Below, in pieces: positions 45,938 through 55,940 of a stretch of DNA of 64,000 nucleotides (position 1 is its first letter; every line of letters begins with the position of its first letter). Position numbers and translations under genes: made by a program. The DNA lies in assembly GCF_021726515.1 (NCBI RefSeq), contig NZ_JAKKCJ010000001.1, positions 744,001 through 808,000 on the forward strand, in the 5' to 3' direction. This DNA is from Vibrio sp. CK2-1. Its GTDB lineage: Bacteria; Pseudomonadota; Gammaproteobacteria; Enterobacterales; Vibrionaceae. Under the pieces are notes generated by a model. The model was not told the DNA's origin and made no database searches. It saw only the letters and a list, made by a program, of their open reading frames with translations.

Positions 45938-47988
45938 GGTTAAGTCCACATTGCACAGTGTGTGAAAACCGGACTCACTGGATTGAGTTAATGGTAGTCG
46001 ATGAACACAACCAACCTTTTGATAATGTAAAAGGTGAGTTAATTGATGCAGAAGGTGTTCGTCATCCGATTCTTTTAAATCATGCCCCTATTGTTGTAAG
46101 CGATCTTCCTTCAGGCTTAGTGACGTTAGAACTCGACGCTATTGAGTGGTTGAAACAATCACAGCAGCGTAGGCCGTTCACCAACGAGTCAGAAATCAAC
46201 CCAGTAGATGAATGGGTCACACAAAAGTCGCTAGGTCATAATAATGGAGAGCGAGCTCGTATCAATGTGACTGCCGGAGACTTATTAATCGCGGAACAAG
46301 CTCAAGACTTACCGGAACGCCACCAAGCCCAAAGTAAACTAACCGGTCAGCTTGTGACCGATAAATGCCATGTATTGTGTGTACAAGGGTTTAATTACAT
46401 TACCCTGCGTTTTGGGCTGTTTTTTGATGGCACCGCCAATAACACCTACAGCGCACAATGGGGTAAGCAACAGCTAGAAAAGTATCATCAGCATTGGAAG
46501 TCGCTCAAAAACTTAGAAGGCAACAAACCAGTAAAAGATTGGCAAGCGGAGACCTATCAATACCCAAACCAAGACGATTTCTATTGGTTTTGGGAGGATG
46601 ATGAAAAAGTGGCAAGCAGCGCGGCTAATGAGTTGACCAATATTCAGAAGCTTTATGAGCGGTATCTTCGTGATGAATTTAATCAAGATCAGACGGTGTT
46701 TTATCACCCCGAATACATTACAGGAATTGGCACAGGCAATAGTACCGAGATTGCCAAAGCAGATGAATCGGTTCTCAAAGGTCAGGCATTGGGGCTTGGA
46801 GAGTATGGGGTAGAAGCGAAAGTTGAAACTGCCATTAAGCAGTTAATTAAGAAATTTGACATAATTTTAGATGAATTTGAATCAATTAGCGCTGATGGGA
46901 TAGGTAAAATTGAATTGGATGTGTTCGGTTTTAGTCGTGGTGCAGCCGCCGCACGGCACTTTATCAATGTGGTATTAGATGGCGAGCAAGGGGGCTTTGT
47001 ACCGAAATTTACACAAGCTTGTCAGAATAATGAATTGGATCTGCAAGCAGGGTTTGATTGGAAGAGTAACGATCATTGCGAAATAACCTTTGCTGGGCTG
47101 TTTGATACGGTGGCTGCGATTGCCGACTTGAGTTCATTGGACTTTACTCCACATAACCAGGATAACGGCAATGTTCGTTTATGGCTGGATCCACAACGAG
47201 TACGCCATGCGGTGCATTTAACCGCCTCACCTAAAACAGAATATCGTTATAACTTTAGTAGTAACAAGCTTAACTCTGCGGATAATTTTCATGAAATCAT
47301 GGTATATGGTGCGCACTCTGATGTGGGGGGAGGCTATTACTCCCAATATGCATTTGATCAAACAGAATACCTGTTACCGCTTGTTGAGCGTAAGCGTATT
47401 AAACGCATGGTAAGGGACTGTGGTTGGTTCGAGTTTGATAGCGTCAAACAGCAAATTGAACAAGCGTTGCAGCAAGAGTTGGACAAAGAAGTGGCGCAAG
47501 GTTGGAATCGTGATGATTATTTTATTTCAGTCAAAAAGACTATGAATGGAAAAGGCGATCGTCAAAAAGCGATAGGGGAATTGACTCTACAGCGACTTGT
47601 ACAAGGCGATTTATCGCGTTTGTACTTGCGAGTGATGTATGGTTTAGCTGAGTCAATGCAAGTTCCATTGAGTGAGTTTTCACTTCAAAATAATCAAATT
47701 GTATGGAAAAGCACAAAAGAAACTGGCTTTATTGTACCGGAATTCATTAGCCGTGATGCTAATGCTCCGAATATGACTTATGGCAAGTTATGTGATGCTA
47801 TATTGCAAATGGCTAAACAAGGAAAGGTAGCAGAACTAGCTGACATTCTTACTCAACCTGAGCTAGTGGATGCTTTTATGCATAATAACTTAATTCACCA
47901 TTCTGCTGATGATGGCATTGCCAATAAACCTAATACCAACTCACAAGGAAAGTTTGATCGTGCACAATATGATCCAGAAATGGTGTAA
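45925..47988 (+). CDS. Tle1-like T6SS phospholipase effector (DUF2235)
   Basis: The 687-residue protein has an N-terminal beta-rich domain of about 130 residues (with HCTVCE, C10/C13 region) and a DUF2235 alpha/beta-hydrolase domain. The hydrolase shows FFDGT (166-170), the nucleophile elbow GFSRG with S337, FAGLFDTVA containing a probable catalytic acid, and GAHSDVGGGY containing the probable histidine. Tle1 effectors attack membrane phospholipids in competitor cells. It lies between a DUF4123 adaptor and a DUF2931 protein, the usual adaptor-effector-immunity order. The start may be ATG 45925 or 45931. Confidence 0.88.
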   Translation: MGMLGLSPHCTVCENRTHWIELMVVDEHNQPFDNVKGELIDAEGVRHPILLNHAPIVVSDLPSGLVTLELDAIEWLKQSQQRRPFTNESEINPVDEWVTQKSLGHNNGERARINVTAGDLLIAEQAQDLPERHQAQSKLTGQLVTDKCHVLCVQGFNYITLRFGLFFDGTANNTYSAQWGKQQLEKYHQHWKSLKNLEGNKPVKDWQAETYQYPNQDDFYWFWEDDEKVASSAANELTNIQKLYERYLRDEFNQDQTVFYHPEYITGIGTGNSTEIAKADESVLKGQALGLGEYGVEAKVETAIKQLIKKFDIILDEFESISADGIGKIELDVFGFSRGAAAARHFINVVLDGEQGGFVPKFTQACQNNELDLQAGFDWKSNDHCEITFAGLFDTVAAIADLSSLDFTPHNQDNGNVRLWLDPQRVRHAVHLTASPKTEYRYNFSSNKLNSADNFHEIMVYGAHSDVGGGYYSQYAFDQTEYLLPLVERKRIKRMVRDCGWFEFDSVKQQIEQALQQELDKEVAQGWNRDDYFISVKKTMNGKGDRQKAIGELTLQRLVQGDLSRLYLRVMYGLAESMQVPLSEFSLQNNQIVWKSTKETGFIVPEFISRDANAPNMTYGKLCDAILQMAKQGKVAELADILTQPELVDAFMHNNLIHHSADDGIANKPNTNSQGKFDRAQYDPEMV

Positions 47989-49120
47989 GCGAACGTTATT
48001 ACTATTAGCCATAATTTCTCTACCTTGTGTGGCGTTTAGCCAAGTACCAGAAGTGCCGAAAGATAAAATGAAATGGCGTATAGGGGTGACGGCACCGAGT
48101 TTTTATCCCATTTATGTCAGTAAATCTTATGGGGTGAATGAACAAGAAGATTGGACTAGTATTTTGTTTAATCACACGGCCGTTTTACGAAGAATATCTT
48201 TATCTAATACTCAAGAATGGCTTTCTGATTATGACGGATTTGGCACAGCCTTAAACTCACTTACGATTGATTTTCCATATCAAATGGGTGGTACTAATCA
48301 TTTGCCAGATTCCATCTATGTGTATTGGACGTCAATGCATGATTTGAAATTTTATGTCACTAAGTTTGATGTATCCGATAAGATTAAAGCTTTGATGCTG
48401 AGAAAAAAATATCGGCGACATAATGGTAAAGAAAGGTCTTGTTATACCAATGATTTTGTCTTGGGTTTATTACCTAATGGTCATGCCAAAGTGTGGTTGT
48501 ATGGTTGTTTAGATTATATTTATGTAGGTGAACTTGAACCGTTTAAAATCATGCAGCAAGATTACCAAGGGGTTAAAGCCACAGAGTTAAGTGAGACGAC
48601 AGCATTTTTTAAAACCATTGAAAAACAAGCCAATGATCTAGGCTATTCCCTGTTTCCAATCCCTTGGGATAAAGTCAATAAAACCTATTGGCGAAAAGAT
48701 ATTACCCATGTCTATTCCATTAATGACTACAACGACCAAGGTGACTTAATTAACCCAAGGGGCGAGCCAGTTAAACCGGAACCTCAAAAACCTAGTTATC
48801 GCTGCTGGGATGACAAACCGCCTGTACCAGATAGGCCAATTAAGTTAGATAAATCTTCACCTCAATATGCTATGCAGCGTTTGCTGTGGAATTATAGCCC
48901 CGATCTTATTGGGCAAATTCCAGCTTCCGATAGCACTCTCAATGATGCGTGGAATGAAGCAACTCGAAAGGGTTTAGAGCAAGACCATACTCAAACTTGG
49001 GTACTCGCTCGTTTAGTCGCCTTGTCCGATTATCCGCTTGATAAATTGTATAAAGAATTGAAAGTGACAGAAAAAGGGCAGAAGTCGATAAAGCAGTATG
49101 TTGATGAGATGTGTTTATAA
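47960..49120 (+). CDS. DUF2931 protein, probable periplasmic immunity to the Tle1-like effector
   Basis: The 386-residue protein has an export signal (hydrophobic CKRTLLLLAIISLPCVAFS, about residues 9-27) followed by a DUF2931-like region (MKWRIGVTAPSFYPIYV, GFGTALNSLTIDFP, IYVYWTSMHDLKFYVTKFD) and a C-terminal extension of about 130 residues. DUF2931 proteins are common immunity partners of lipase effectors and act in the periplasm. The start is set at GTG 47960 because AAGGAA lies 9 nt upstream; ATG 47969 is the alternative. It overlaps the effector gene by about 29 bp. Confidence 0.75.
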   Translation: MHNMIQKWCKRTLLLLAIISLPCVAFSQVPEVPKDKMKWRIGVTAPSFYPIYVSKSYGVNEQEDWTSILFNHTAVLRRISLSNTQEWLSDYDGFGTALNSLTIDFPYQMGGTNHLPDSIYVYWTSMHDLKFYVTKFDVSDKIKALMLRKKYRRHNGKERSCYTNDFVLGLLPNGHAKVWLYGCLDYIYVGELEPFKIMQQDYQGVKATELSETTAFFKTIEKQANDLGYSLFPIPWDKVNKTYWRKDITHVYSINDYNDQGDLINPRGEPVKPEPQKPSYRCWDDKPPVPDRPIKLDKSSPQYAMQRLLWNYSPDLIGQIPASDSTLNDAWNEATRKGLEQDHTQTWVLARLVALSDYPLDKLYKELKVTEKGQKSIKQYVDEMCL

Positions 49121-49150
49121 ATATCGATATATAGAGTAGTCGTTTACTAA

Positions 49151-49197
49151 CAAACGCCGCAGGTACTCCTTTTTGGAAGCCTGCGGCGTTTGTTTTT
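49151..49197. terminator. Bidirectional intrinsic terminator
   Basis: CAAACGCCGCAGG...CCTGCGGCGTTTG plus TTTTT lies between the T6SS module and the convergent dkgB. Confidence 0.9.
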
Positions 49198-49243
49198 ACA
49201 AAGCTCAAAATACCCGATTTACGACAAGACTAAATGGTCTTTA

Positions 49244-50062
49244 TCAATCCCACTCAGGCGCAAAGTCTGGGTTAGCAAGACGATGATTACGATCGAGTGT
49301 GGCGATCTGTTGCATGTCATCTTCTGTCAGAGTGACTTTTGAAAACTCTAAGTTACCCGCTAAGTTCTTTTCTTTGGTGCTTGATGGGATGGTGATAAAT
49401 CCTTGCTGAATCACCCAGGCTAATACTACTTGCGCGATAGTCACATCATGCTTTTGGGCAATAGATTTCAGCACTTCATCTTGGAATACTTCACCGTAAG
49501 CAAAAGGCATGTATGCGGTGACTAAAATGTCATGCTGCTGGCAAAATTCCGTTACTGTGCGGTTTTGTAAATACGGATGCACTTCTACTTGGTTCGTGAA
49601 TATCTCACCTTCACCAAGAATGAAAATAGCTTGAGCCGTTTGCGCATTCGTAAAGTTAGAAATACCAATCTGACGAGCCAGCCCTAACGTTTTTGCTTGC
49701 TTCAGTTCTTCTAGGTATTCTTCCATAGCCACAGACTCATCTTTCAATGGCCAGTGAATCAACAACAAGTCGACATAATCGGTTTTTAGTTTCTCTAAGC
49801 TTTCTTTTAAGCTAGGTAGAAATTCTGCTTTTCCTAGTTTATCCATCCAAATTTTAGTGGTGATGAATACTTCAGAGCGAGCAATACCGCTGTCTGCTAT
49901 CGCTTGGCCGACTTCTTCTTCATTGCCATAAATTTGGGCGGTATCAATATGGCGATAACCTAGCTTTAAAGCCATCTCAACAGATTGATAAGCATCCTGG
50001 CCTTTTAGACGAAATGTACCTGCACCGAGTGTTGGGATTTGCATGTTTTCTATATTTGACAT
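49244..50062 (-). CDS. dkgB: Aldo/keto reductase, 2,5-diketo-D-gluconate reductase B type
   Basis: The 272-residue AKR is very close to E. coli DkgB in block order (GAGTFRLK, GYRHIDTAQIYGNEEEVGQAI, TTKIW, LLIHWP, ending LANPDFAPEWD). The catalytic tetrad is visible: D and Y in IDTAQIYGNE, K in TTKIW, H in LIHWP. It reduces reactive aldehydes/ketones with NADPH. It is the second gene of an operon, 13 bp after the old-yellow-enzyme gene. Confidence 0.9.
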   Translation of the reverse strand: MSNIENMQIPTLGAGTFRLKGQDAYQSVEMALKLGYRHIDTAQIYGNEEEVGQAIADSGIARSEVFITTKIWMDKLGKAEFLPSLKESLEKLKTDYVDLLLIHWPLKDESVAMEEYLEELKQAKTLGLARQIGISNFTNAQTAQAIFILGEGEIFTNQVEVHPYLQNRTVTEFCQQHDILVTAYMPFAYGEVFQDEVLKSIAQKHDVTIAQVVLAWVIQQGFITIPSSTKEKNLAGNLEFSKVTLTEDDMQQIATLDRNHRLANPDFAPEWD

Positions 50063-50075
50063 TATTGATTTCCTA

Positions 50076-51167
50076 TTAAGCTTCAGAATACACAGGGTAG
50101 TCGGTTAACCCTTGCTCAGCGCCACCAAACAAAGTATCTGGATTATGTTCGGCTAATGGATATTGGTTTTTAATGCGAGTCACTAAATCTGGGTTGGCAA
50201 CAAATGGACGGCCAAATGCCACCATATCGGCAAAACCTTGCTCTAACGCTTGCTGGGCTTTTTCTGGGTTATATTTGCCTGCTAGGATGATGGTTTGATC
50301 AAAAGCCTGACGTAGATTTTGTTTGAATGATACTGGTGTATCTGGCGCGTCATCCCAATCTACTTCCGCAATGTGAATGTAACCAATGCCTTTGCTGTTC
50401 AGTAATTTCGCCGCTTCGATATAAGTCGCTTCAGGATCAGAATCTACTGTGCCATTTAAGCAAGTGAATGGGGCAAGGCGAACACCGACGCGTTCTTTAC
50501 CCACAACAGCCACTAATTGATCAACAACTTCAACTAGGAAGCGTAGACGGTTTTCAGTGCTACCACCGTATTCATCATCACGCAGGTTGGCTTCAGAATC
50601 GATAAATTGATTCACTAAGTAGCCGTTTGCTGCATGTAGCTCTACACCATCAAACCCTGCTTCTAGGGCATTTAATGCTGCTTGATAATATTCACCTTTC
50701 ACATGCTCGATGTCATCGTGAGTCATGGCTCTTGGTAGTACGGTATCGACAAAGTTTGGTTGATCTGCTTCATCAATGAACACTTTTACGCCTTTTGCCG
50801 CTTGTTCGCTTGATGAAATAGGCTGTACACCACCAGTATTGCTTGGGTGAGTTACACGGCCAACGTGCCAAAGTTGCGCGAAGATCTTGCCGCCTTTTGC
50901 GTGTACCGCATCGGTTACTAACTTCCAGCCTTGAATTTGCTCAGGAGAATAGATACCCGGTGTCCAAGCATAACCTTGACCTAGTTGAGAGATTTGTGTG
51001 CCTTCAGAAATGATAAGACCCGCTTCTGCACGTTGCGCGTAATATTCCGCCATCATGGCATTAGCACAGCCATCTTTTGCGCGAGAGCGTGTCATTGGTG
51101 GCATGACGATGCGGTTGTTTAAGGTTAAGTCACCGAATTGGATTGGCGTAAAAAGAGAGTTTGACAT
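50076..51167 (-). CDS. Old-yellow-enzyme alkene reductase (NemA-like)
   Basis: The 363-residue FMN-dependent TIM barrel (LFTPIQFGDLTLNNRIVMPPMTRSRA N-terminus; FDGVELHAANGYLVNQFID with the H/N substrate-anion pair; DDEYGGSTENR; VAFGRPFVANPDLV phosphate-binding end) is related to NemA and xenobiotic reductases. It reduces electrophilic C=C bonds or nitro groups. The ATG at 51167 follows AGGAA at good spacing; the frame extends upstream to 51248 without support. It is co-transcribed with dkgB and divergent from a LysR regulator, so the two reductases form a reactive-electrophile detoxification operon. Confidence 0.9.
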   Translation of the reverse strand: MSNSLFTPIQFGDLTLNNRIVMPPMTRSRAKDGCANAMMAEYYAQRAEAGLIISEGTQISQLGQGYAWTPGIYSPEQIQGWKLVTDAVHAKGGKIFAQLWHVGRVTHPSNTGGVQPISSSEQAAKGVKVFIDEADQPNFVDTVLPRAMTHDDIEHVKGEYYQAALNALEAGFDGVELHAANGYLVNQFIDSEANLRDDEYGGSTENRLRFLVEVVDQLVAVVGKERVGVRLAPFTCLNGTVDSDPEATYIEAAKLLNSKGIGYIHIAEVDWDDAPDTPVSFKQNLRQAFDQTIILAGKYNPEKAQQALEQGFADMVAFGRPFVANPDLVTRIKNQYPLAEHNPDTLFGGAEQGLTDYPVYSEA

Positions 51168-51328
51168 GGGATTCCTAATATCTGTTTTCTTATTGATTGC
51201 AGGCATGGTATCAGAGGATGATATTTTCATTAATATCAAAAAATACAAATTACTTTTGATTAATATGCAAAGAAAGCTATTATTTCGACGATTGATTTCG
51301 ATAACTGACTTGAGATGAGAGTGTGTGA

Positions 51329-52216
51329 ATGATTAAAACCGAAGATTTAATGGCTTTTTTAGCGGTGGCGGAAAGTGAGAGCTTTTCAAAAGCATCGGTA
51401 AAAGAGGGGATTCAGATCGCCACCTTATCAAGAGCAATAGCCAGATTGGAAAAGCAACTCGATACTACCTTGTTTAATCGCACCACTCGAAAGTTAGTGA
51501 TGACAGAAGAAGGTGTCGTTTTTAAAGGGTATGTGCAAAAGGCTTTGAATACCCTTGAGCTTGGTCAGCAACATTTGTTGTCCCATCAAACCGAGCCCGT
51601 GGGTAAGTTAAGAATTGATGCCGCATTCGCGTTTATGATCCATCAATTAGGGCCATTATTACCAGAGTTTAGGAAATGCTATCCGAAAGTTGAGCTGGAA
51701 CTTACAACCAATGATACGGTGGTTGATCTATTAGATAACAAGGTCGATGTAGCAATTCGAATCGGTGATTTAAAAGATTCTACCTTGCATGCAAGAGCCT
51801 TAGGGCAAAGTCCATTGGTGCTGGTGGCTAGCCCTGATTATTTGCAAGCGAACGGTACGCCAACGCAGACTAGTCAATTGTTAGAACATAGTCTTATTGG
51901 TTTTTCACACGCTTCTCACTTGAATAACTGGTATTTAAAAGAACCCAATAATGCGCTCCATTTTGAATTAAAGGCCAGCAGTGGTGAGGTTATTAAACAG
52001 CTATGTATGAATGGGATGGGGATTACCGCTTTGTCTTATTACATGATTCACCGTGAATTGAACGATGGATCGTTAATCGAAGTGTTACCTAATGCAATAT
52101 ACCACCCAAACCGAAGGGAATCGATTCAAGCGGTGTATTATAAGCAAAGTGCGTTAGCATCAAGAATTTCACTATTTCTAGATTTCATTCAAGATAAGCT
52201 CATTTTAGAGCCGTAA
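51329..52216 (+). CDS. LysR-family transcriptional regulator
   Basis: The 295-residue protein has an N-terminal winged HTH (AVAESESFSKASVKEGIQIATLSRAIARLEKQLDTTLFNRTTRKLVMTEEG pattern, about 10-60) and a C-terminal effector-binding domain (about 90-290). It is divergent from the OYE-dkgB operon across 161 bp and most likely controls it. It resembles the short-chain LysR group that regulates redox enzymes; the inducer is unknown. Confidence 0.92.
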   Translation: MIKTEDLMAFLAVAESESFSKASVKEGIQIATLSRAIARLEKQLDTTLFNRTTRKLVMTEEGVVFKGYVQKALNTLELGQQHLLSHQTEPVGKLRIDAAFAFMIHQLGPLLPEFRKCYPKVELELTTNDTVVDLLDNKVDVAIRIGDLKDSTLHARALGQSPLVLVASPDYLQANGTPTQTSQLLEHSLIGFSHASHLNNWYLKEPNNALHFELKASSGEVIKQLCMNGMGITALSYYMIHRELNDGSLIEVLPNAIYHPNRRESIQAVYYKQSALASRISLFLDFIQDKLILEP

Positions 52217-52245
52217 ATCGCAACAATATTTAAGATTAAAAAGGG

Positions 52246-52707
52246 TTACTGTGTCGCCGCTTTAGCAAAGTTCGCCAAGGCGTTAGATACTTTATTCAAT
52301 ACTTCGTCACAACCTTGAATCTGGTGGCGTGAAGCTAAATATTTAGGATCGTTATAGGTTAACCAAACGTTGCCACTTTCATCTTCAGAAATCAGCGCTT
52401 TTTGTGGTAAATCAATGGCGACGGATTGTTGGCAAACCATCAGTGGAGAACCGACTTTCGGATTACCAAAAATGATCACTTGAGTTGGGCGTAATTCAAT
52501 ATCGACTTTCTTTGCGCCCGCCGCGTGATCAACCTGCGCAAAAACCGTCATTCCTTTTGAGTTTAACGCCTTAACAAGTTTATCGGATGTCTCTTGCACA
52601 CTATGTTGACTTTGCACTTGTACCAGCCCGTTATCTGCATTTGCCCAAGCTAGAGCTGGGCTTAATAGTGCCAAGGTGCTGAGTATCATGGTTGTCCATT
52701 TTTTCAT
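52246..52707 (-). CDS. DUF302 family periplasmic protein
   Basis: The 153-residue protein has a signal peptide (about 1-22, LAWA-NADNG) followed by a DUF302 domain (VQETSDKLVKALNSKGMTVFAQVDHAAGA, then RPTQVIIFGNPKVGSPLM, VAIDLPQKALISED). The fold is known; the biochemical role is not. It lies 10 bp after ggt on the same strand, so it is probably co-transcribed. Confidence 0.88.
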   Translation of the reverse strand: MKKWTTMILSTLALLSPALAWANADNGLVQVQSQHSVQETSDKLVKALNSKGMTVFAQVDHAAGAKKVDIELRPTQVIIFGNPKVGSPLMVCQQSVAIDLPQKALISEDESGNVWLTYNDPKYLASRHQIQGCDEVLNKVSNALANFAKAATQ

Positions 52708-52717
52708 GCTCTATTCC

Positions 52718-54508
52718 TTAATATCCAGTAGTTAATGCGCTTGGCGTTCTTGGATCCGACGAACCAAAGAAGCCTTTATCCGTATGCATAATCGATTGAG
52801 TACTACCCATTGCACTTTTTTCGACGACGTTTTGTCCTTTCGCTTGCAGTAGTTTGATTGTGTCTTGGTTTAAGCCTTTCTCAATACGTAATTCATCAGG
52901 CAACCATTGATGATGAACACGTACTGCATGAGTCGCTTCGGCGATATTCATATTATGATCAATCACGTTCATGATGATTTGTAGGGTAGTCGTAATAATT
53001 CGGCTACCACCCGGGCTACCGGTTGCCAGTATAGGCTTACCGTTTTTAAATACTAGCGTCGGGCTCATGGAAGACAGTGGACGTTTACCGCCTTCGACTG
53101 CATTTGCTTCACCGCCAATTAACCCATAGCCATTCGGTACACCGGGCTTGGCAGAAAAGTCATCCATCTCGTTATTGAGTAAGATCCCAGTGCCATTGGC
53201 GACCATACCCGTACCGTAAGAGAAGTTTAAGGTGTAGGTGTTAGAAATCACGTTGCCATCTTTATCCAAGACAGAGAAGTGAGTCGTTTGGTCACTTTCA
53301 TAAGGCATCGGTTGACCATGTTTAATCTCTTTGGCTGGGCGCGCTTTGTCTTGTGAAATTTGTTGCTGCAAGCTATGGGCGTAGTCTTTGTTGGTTAAGC
53401 CTTTCATGGGTACTTTTACAAAGTCAGGATCGCCCAAGTATTCTGCGCGGTCTGCATAAGCGAGTTTCATTGCTTCAGCCATCACATGTATGGTCTCGGC
53501 GGTGTTATGGCCCATTTCGCCGATACGGTAGTTTTCTAAAATATTTAAGATTTGAATAATATGAATCCCGCCCGATGATGGTGGTGGCATAGAAGCGATG
53601 CTGTAGCCGCGATAACTTCCCATTACAGGTTCACGTATCACCGCTTTATAACTCGCTAAATCTTCGACAGTCATTAAGCCGCCTGCCGCGGTCACTGATT
53701 CGGCAATCGCTTTGGCGGTTTTGCCTTTATAAAAACCATCACGGCCATTTTCTGCAATCAGTTTAAGGGAGTTAGCGAGATCGTTTTGAATCAGTTTATC
53801 GCCAATTTGGTAGTCGGATTGACCGCCATCTTTAAAGAATACAGGTTTACTGCTCTCCCATTTTTGTAGTCGCTCTTTGGCACTTTGCAACGAGGTATAT
53901 AAATCCGGGGTAACGATAATGCCTTGCTCTGCTAATTTGATTGCCGGAGCCATTACGGTTTTTAAGTCCATGCTGCCGTAGTTTTCGAGTGCAGTGATCA
54001 GGCCCGCCACCGTACCCGGTACGCCAACCGCTAAACCATGAAAGCGCGATAGTTCTTCAACCGCATTGCCATCTTCATCAAGGTACATATCTTTGTATGC
54101 TTTTGCGGGTGCCATCTCACGGTAATCTAAGGCAAAGGTGCGTTTCTTTTTGGCATCGTAAATCATCATAAAACCACCGCCGCCGATGTTGCCCGCGCGT
54201 GGTAGTGTGACGGCTAAAGCAAAACCGACCGCGACACCTGCATCCACCGCATTACCGCCTTGTTTTAGGATCTCAACACCGATTTTCGAAGCCAGTTCTT
54301 CTTGGCTCGCCACCATGCCATGTTCAGCCCAAACAGGGTGGTGAATGCTGTCGCTAGAATAAATAGCAGGGGTTTGCGCATAAGTGCCTGTACTAAATAA
54401 GCAGACAACGCCGAATAAGGCCTTTTTGATAGAACTGTGCTTGGTAAAGCTGCTGAGAATAGAAACGGAATGATTATGGTGTAGTGTTCTAGAAAGTGTA
54501 TTGGTCAT
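52718..54508 (-). CDS. ggt: Gamma-glutamyltransferase
   Basis: The 596-residue periplasmic precursor would self-cleave before the conserved threonine in QTTHFSVLD (T408), giving large and small subunits. GSPGGSRIITT and DDFSAKPGVPNGYGL motifs in the small subunit fit substrate binding. It hydrolyses or transfers the gamma-glutamyl group of glutathione. The ATG at 54508 follows GAGGGATC; the upstream frame to 54571 is less likely. The N-terminal export signal is unusually long (hydrophobic part near residues 29-43). The 594-bp region upstream (54509-55102) shows no gene. Confidence 0.92.
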   Translation of the reverse strand: MTNTLSRTLHHNHSVSILSSFTKHSSIKKALFGVVCLFSTGTYAQTPAIYSSDSIHHPVWAEHGMVASQEELASKIGVEILKQGGNAVDAGVAVGFALAVTLPRAGNIGGGGFMMIYDAKKKRTFALDYREMAPAKAYKDMYLDEDGNAVEELSRFHGLAVGVPGTVAGLITALENYGSMDLKTVMAPAIKLAEQGIIVTPDLYTSLQSAKERLQKWESSKPVFFKDGGQSDYQIGDKLIQNDLANSLKLIAENGRDGFYKGKTAKAIAESVTAAGGLMTVEDLASYKAVIREPVMGSYRGYSIASMPPPSSGGIHIIQILNILENYRIGEMGHNTAETIHVMAEAMKLAYADRAEYLGDPDFVKVPMKGLTNKDYAHSLQQQISQDKARPAKEIKHGQPMPYESDQTTHFSVLDKDGNVISNTYTLNFSYGTGMVANGTGILLNNEMDDFSAKPGVPNGYGLIGGEANAVEGGKRPLSSMSPTLVFKNGKPILATGSPGGSRIITTTLQIIMNVIDHNMNIAEATHAVRVHHQWLPDELRIEKGLNQDTIKLLQAKGQNVVEKSAMGSTQSIMHTDKGFFGSSDPRTPSALTTGY

Positions 54509-55102
54509 CGGGATCCCTCGTGACTCATGATCAAAAATTGGCTTTAGCTGCAAGGGTGGGGAGGTCTGCAACTAAAGCCAAGAGTTTGTAACAAGCAGAG
54601 CAACTAAGGTTATAAAGGTGTGCAAAAGTCTTAGTTGAGCTTGTGTTTCGTCAGTGTTTTAGTGTTTTCTCTAAACTGACACATTTAGTGTGGGTGATAA
54701 TTCGTTATTTCGGTAGGTCGCAAAGCAAAAAAAAGTGAGATGAAGGTAGAAAATAAACAAATATGTGGTTTGGAGTTTGAATCTTTTCTACTACATCGGA
54801 GATCACCCGATCCAACTTTCCCTCTATTAATTTCATCTACCAAGTAGCGCCATCAAACGAGGGGAAGAGCTGTTTTTTCGAATACAATGAGTATCGCGAC
54901 TACCTTATCTAACTGTGACTGAACTGCTATGCAAGCTGCATAAGAGTGATTTGCATCGTATGGCTTTTACTATGAGTTATTTGGTGGTTAATGTGGCTTC
55001 GATATTACGAGTCACACCTTTATTGGGCGCTAGATTATAATTTGACAAATTTGGTAACCAAAACTACGTTTAATATGTCCTCGATTAAATAAGGTGATTG
55101 CT
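54509..55102. other. 594-bp intergenic region
   Basis: No convincing gene, RNA or repeat is seen. It contains the ggt promoter side and the promoter of the next plus-strand gene (AAGGTG ribosome binding site just before 55103). Confidence 0.5.
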
Positions 55103-55516
55103 ATGAGCCAAGTGGTACGAATCTCAGATGAAATATACAACCGACTAGAAAGCCATGCTGTGGGGTTTGATACTCCACAGAATATCATTGAAAAATTGTT
55201 GGATTTTTATGAAACCAAGAGTGACTCGATGACTCCACTAGTCAAAGTAAATACAGATCTTCAAGAAGCAATTCATTTGGATATTATTTATTATCCAAAT
55301 GATGTTCAGTTTAAGGAAGATCTTCTTACATGTAAGGAAGCTTATATTAAGCTCACAAAAACTGACGGCACGACTGAAATTAAACACTGGAATGCATCTC
55401 GGTTTACTGAAGAATCAAGTGTTAATGGCAATCTTCGATCCGGCTTTCTTCGAGATTGGAGTAAAAAAGGTATTTGTAAGGCAGAGCTTTCTGCATACGT
55501 TGAAGCATTAGCTTAA
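55103..55516 (+). CDS. 137-residue protein of unknown function with RHH-like N-terminus
   Basis: The product begins MSQVVRISDEIYNRLESHAVGFDTPQNIIEKLLDFYE, which resembles a short ribbon-helix-helix DNA-binding start (strand VVRIS then two helices). The remaining 95 residues are beta-rich with charged segments and are not recognised. The ATG at 55103 has AAGGTG 7 nt upstream. It sits 124 bp before a toxin-antitoxin pair and may be part of the same mobile defence segment, but no direct link is visible. Confidence 0.65.
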   Translation: MSQVVRISDEIYNRLESHAVGFDTPQNIIEKLLDFYETKSDSMTPLVKVNTDLQEAIHLDIIYYPNDVQFKEDLLTCKEAYIKLTKTDGTTEIKHWNASRFTEESSVNGNLRSGFLRDWSKKGICKAELSAYVEALA

Positions 55517-55639
55517 CAAACAACGATGCTGTAATTGACACCACCTTCGAACTCAACTGCCTTAATTAAATCAACATGGTTATTCTCAAAGTATAAAACT
55601 CTACTTGCCATGAGTATCCTATAGGCTACAATTAGATAA

Positions 55640-55939
55640 ATGAAATATACCATCGAAAAAACGCCAACATTTGATAAATGGCTTTCAAAGTTAAAAGACC
55701 GAGCTGCAACCAGAGCGATTTTAATGCGTATGGTACGGGCGGAAAATGGAAACTTTGGTGATGTGAAAAATGTTGGTACACCTGTTCAAGAAATGCGTAT
55801 TTTTGTGAGTAAGGGCTATCGTGTTTATTTCACTATTCGTGGCAGTAAAATCATATTGTTACTCAATGGTGGACATAAAGGCACTCAGCAGCAAGACATC
55901 GCAAAAGCGCATGAACTACTAGCCGAAATGGAGGATTAG
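55640..55939 (+). CDS. RelE/ParE-superfamily toxin (phage-Gp49/TIGR02683 type)
   Basis: The 99-residue toxin has the compact RelE fold pattern: FDKWLSKLKDRAATRAILMRM helices, GNFGDVKNVGTPVQEMRIFVSKGYRVYFTIRGSKIILLLNGGHKGTQQQDIAKA. This subfamily is usually paired with an antitoxin encoded downstream, as here, and the two genes are 1 bp apart. Members block growth, commonly by mRNA cleavage at the ribosome; the target here is not shown. Confidence 0.9.
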   Translation: MKYTIEKTPTFDKWLSKLKDRAATRAILMRMVRAENGNFGDVKNVGTPVQEMRIFVSKGYRVYFTIRGSKIILLLNGGHKGTQQQDIAKAHELLAEMED

Positions 55940-55940
55940 T

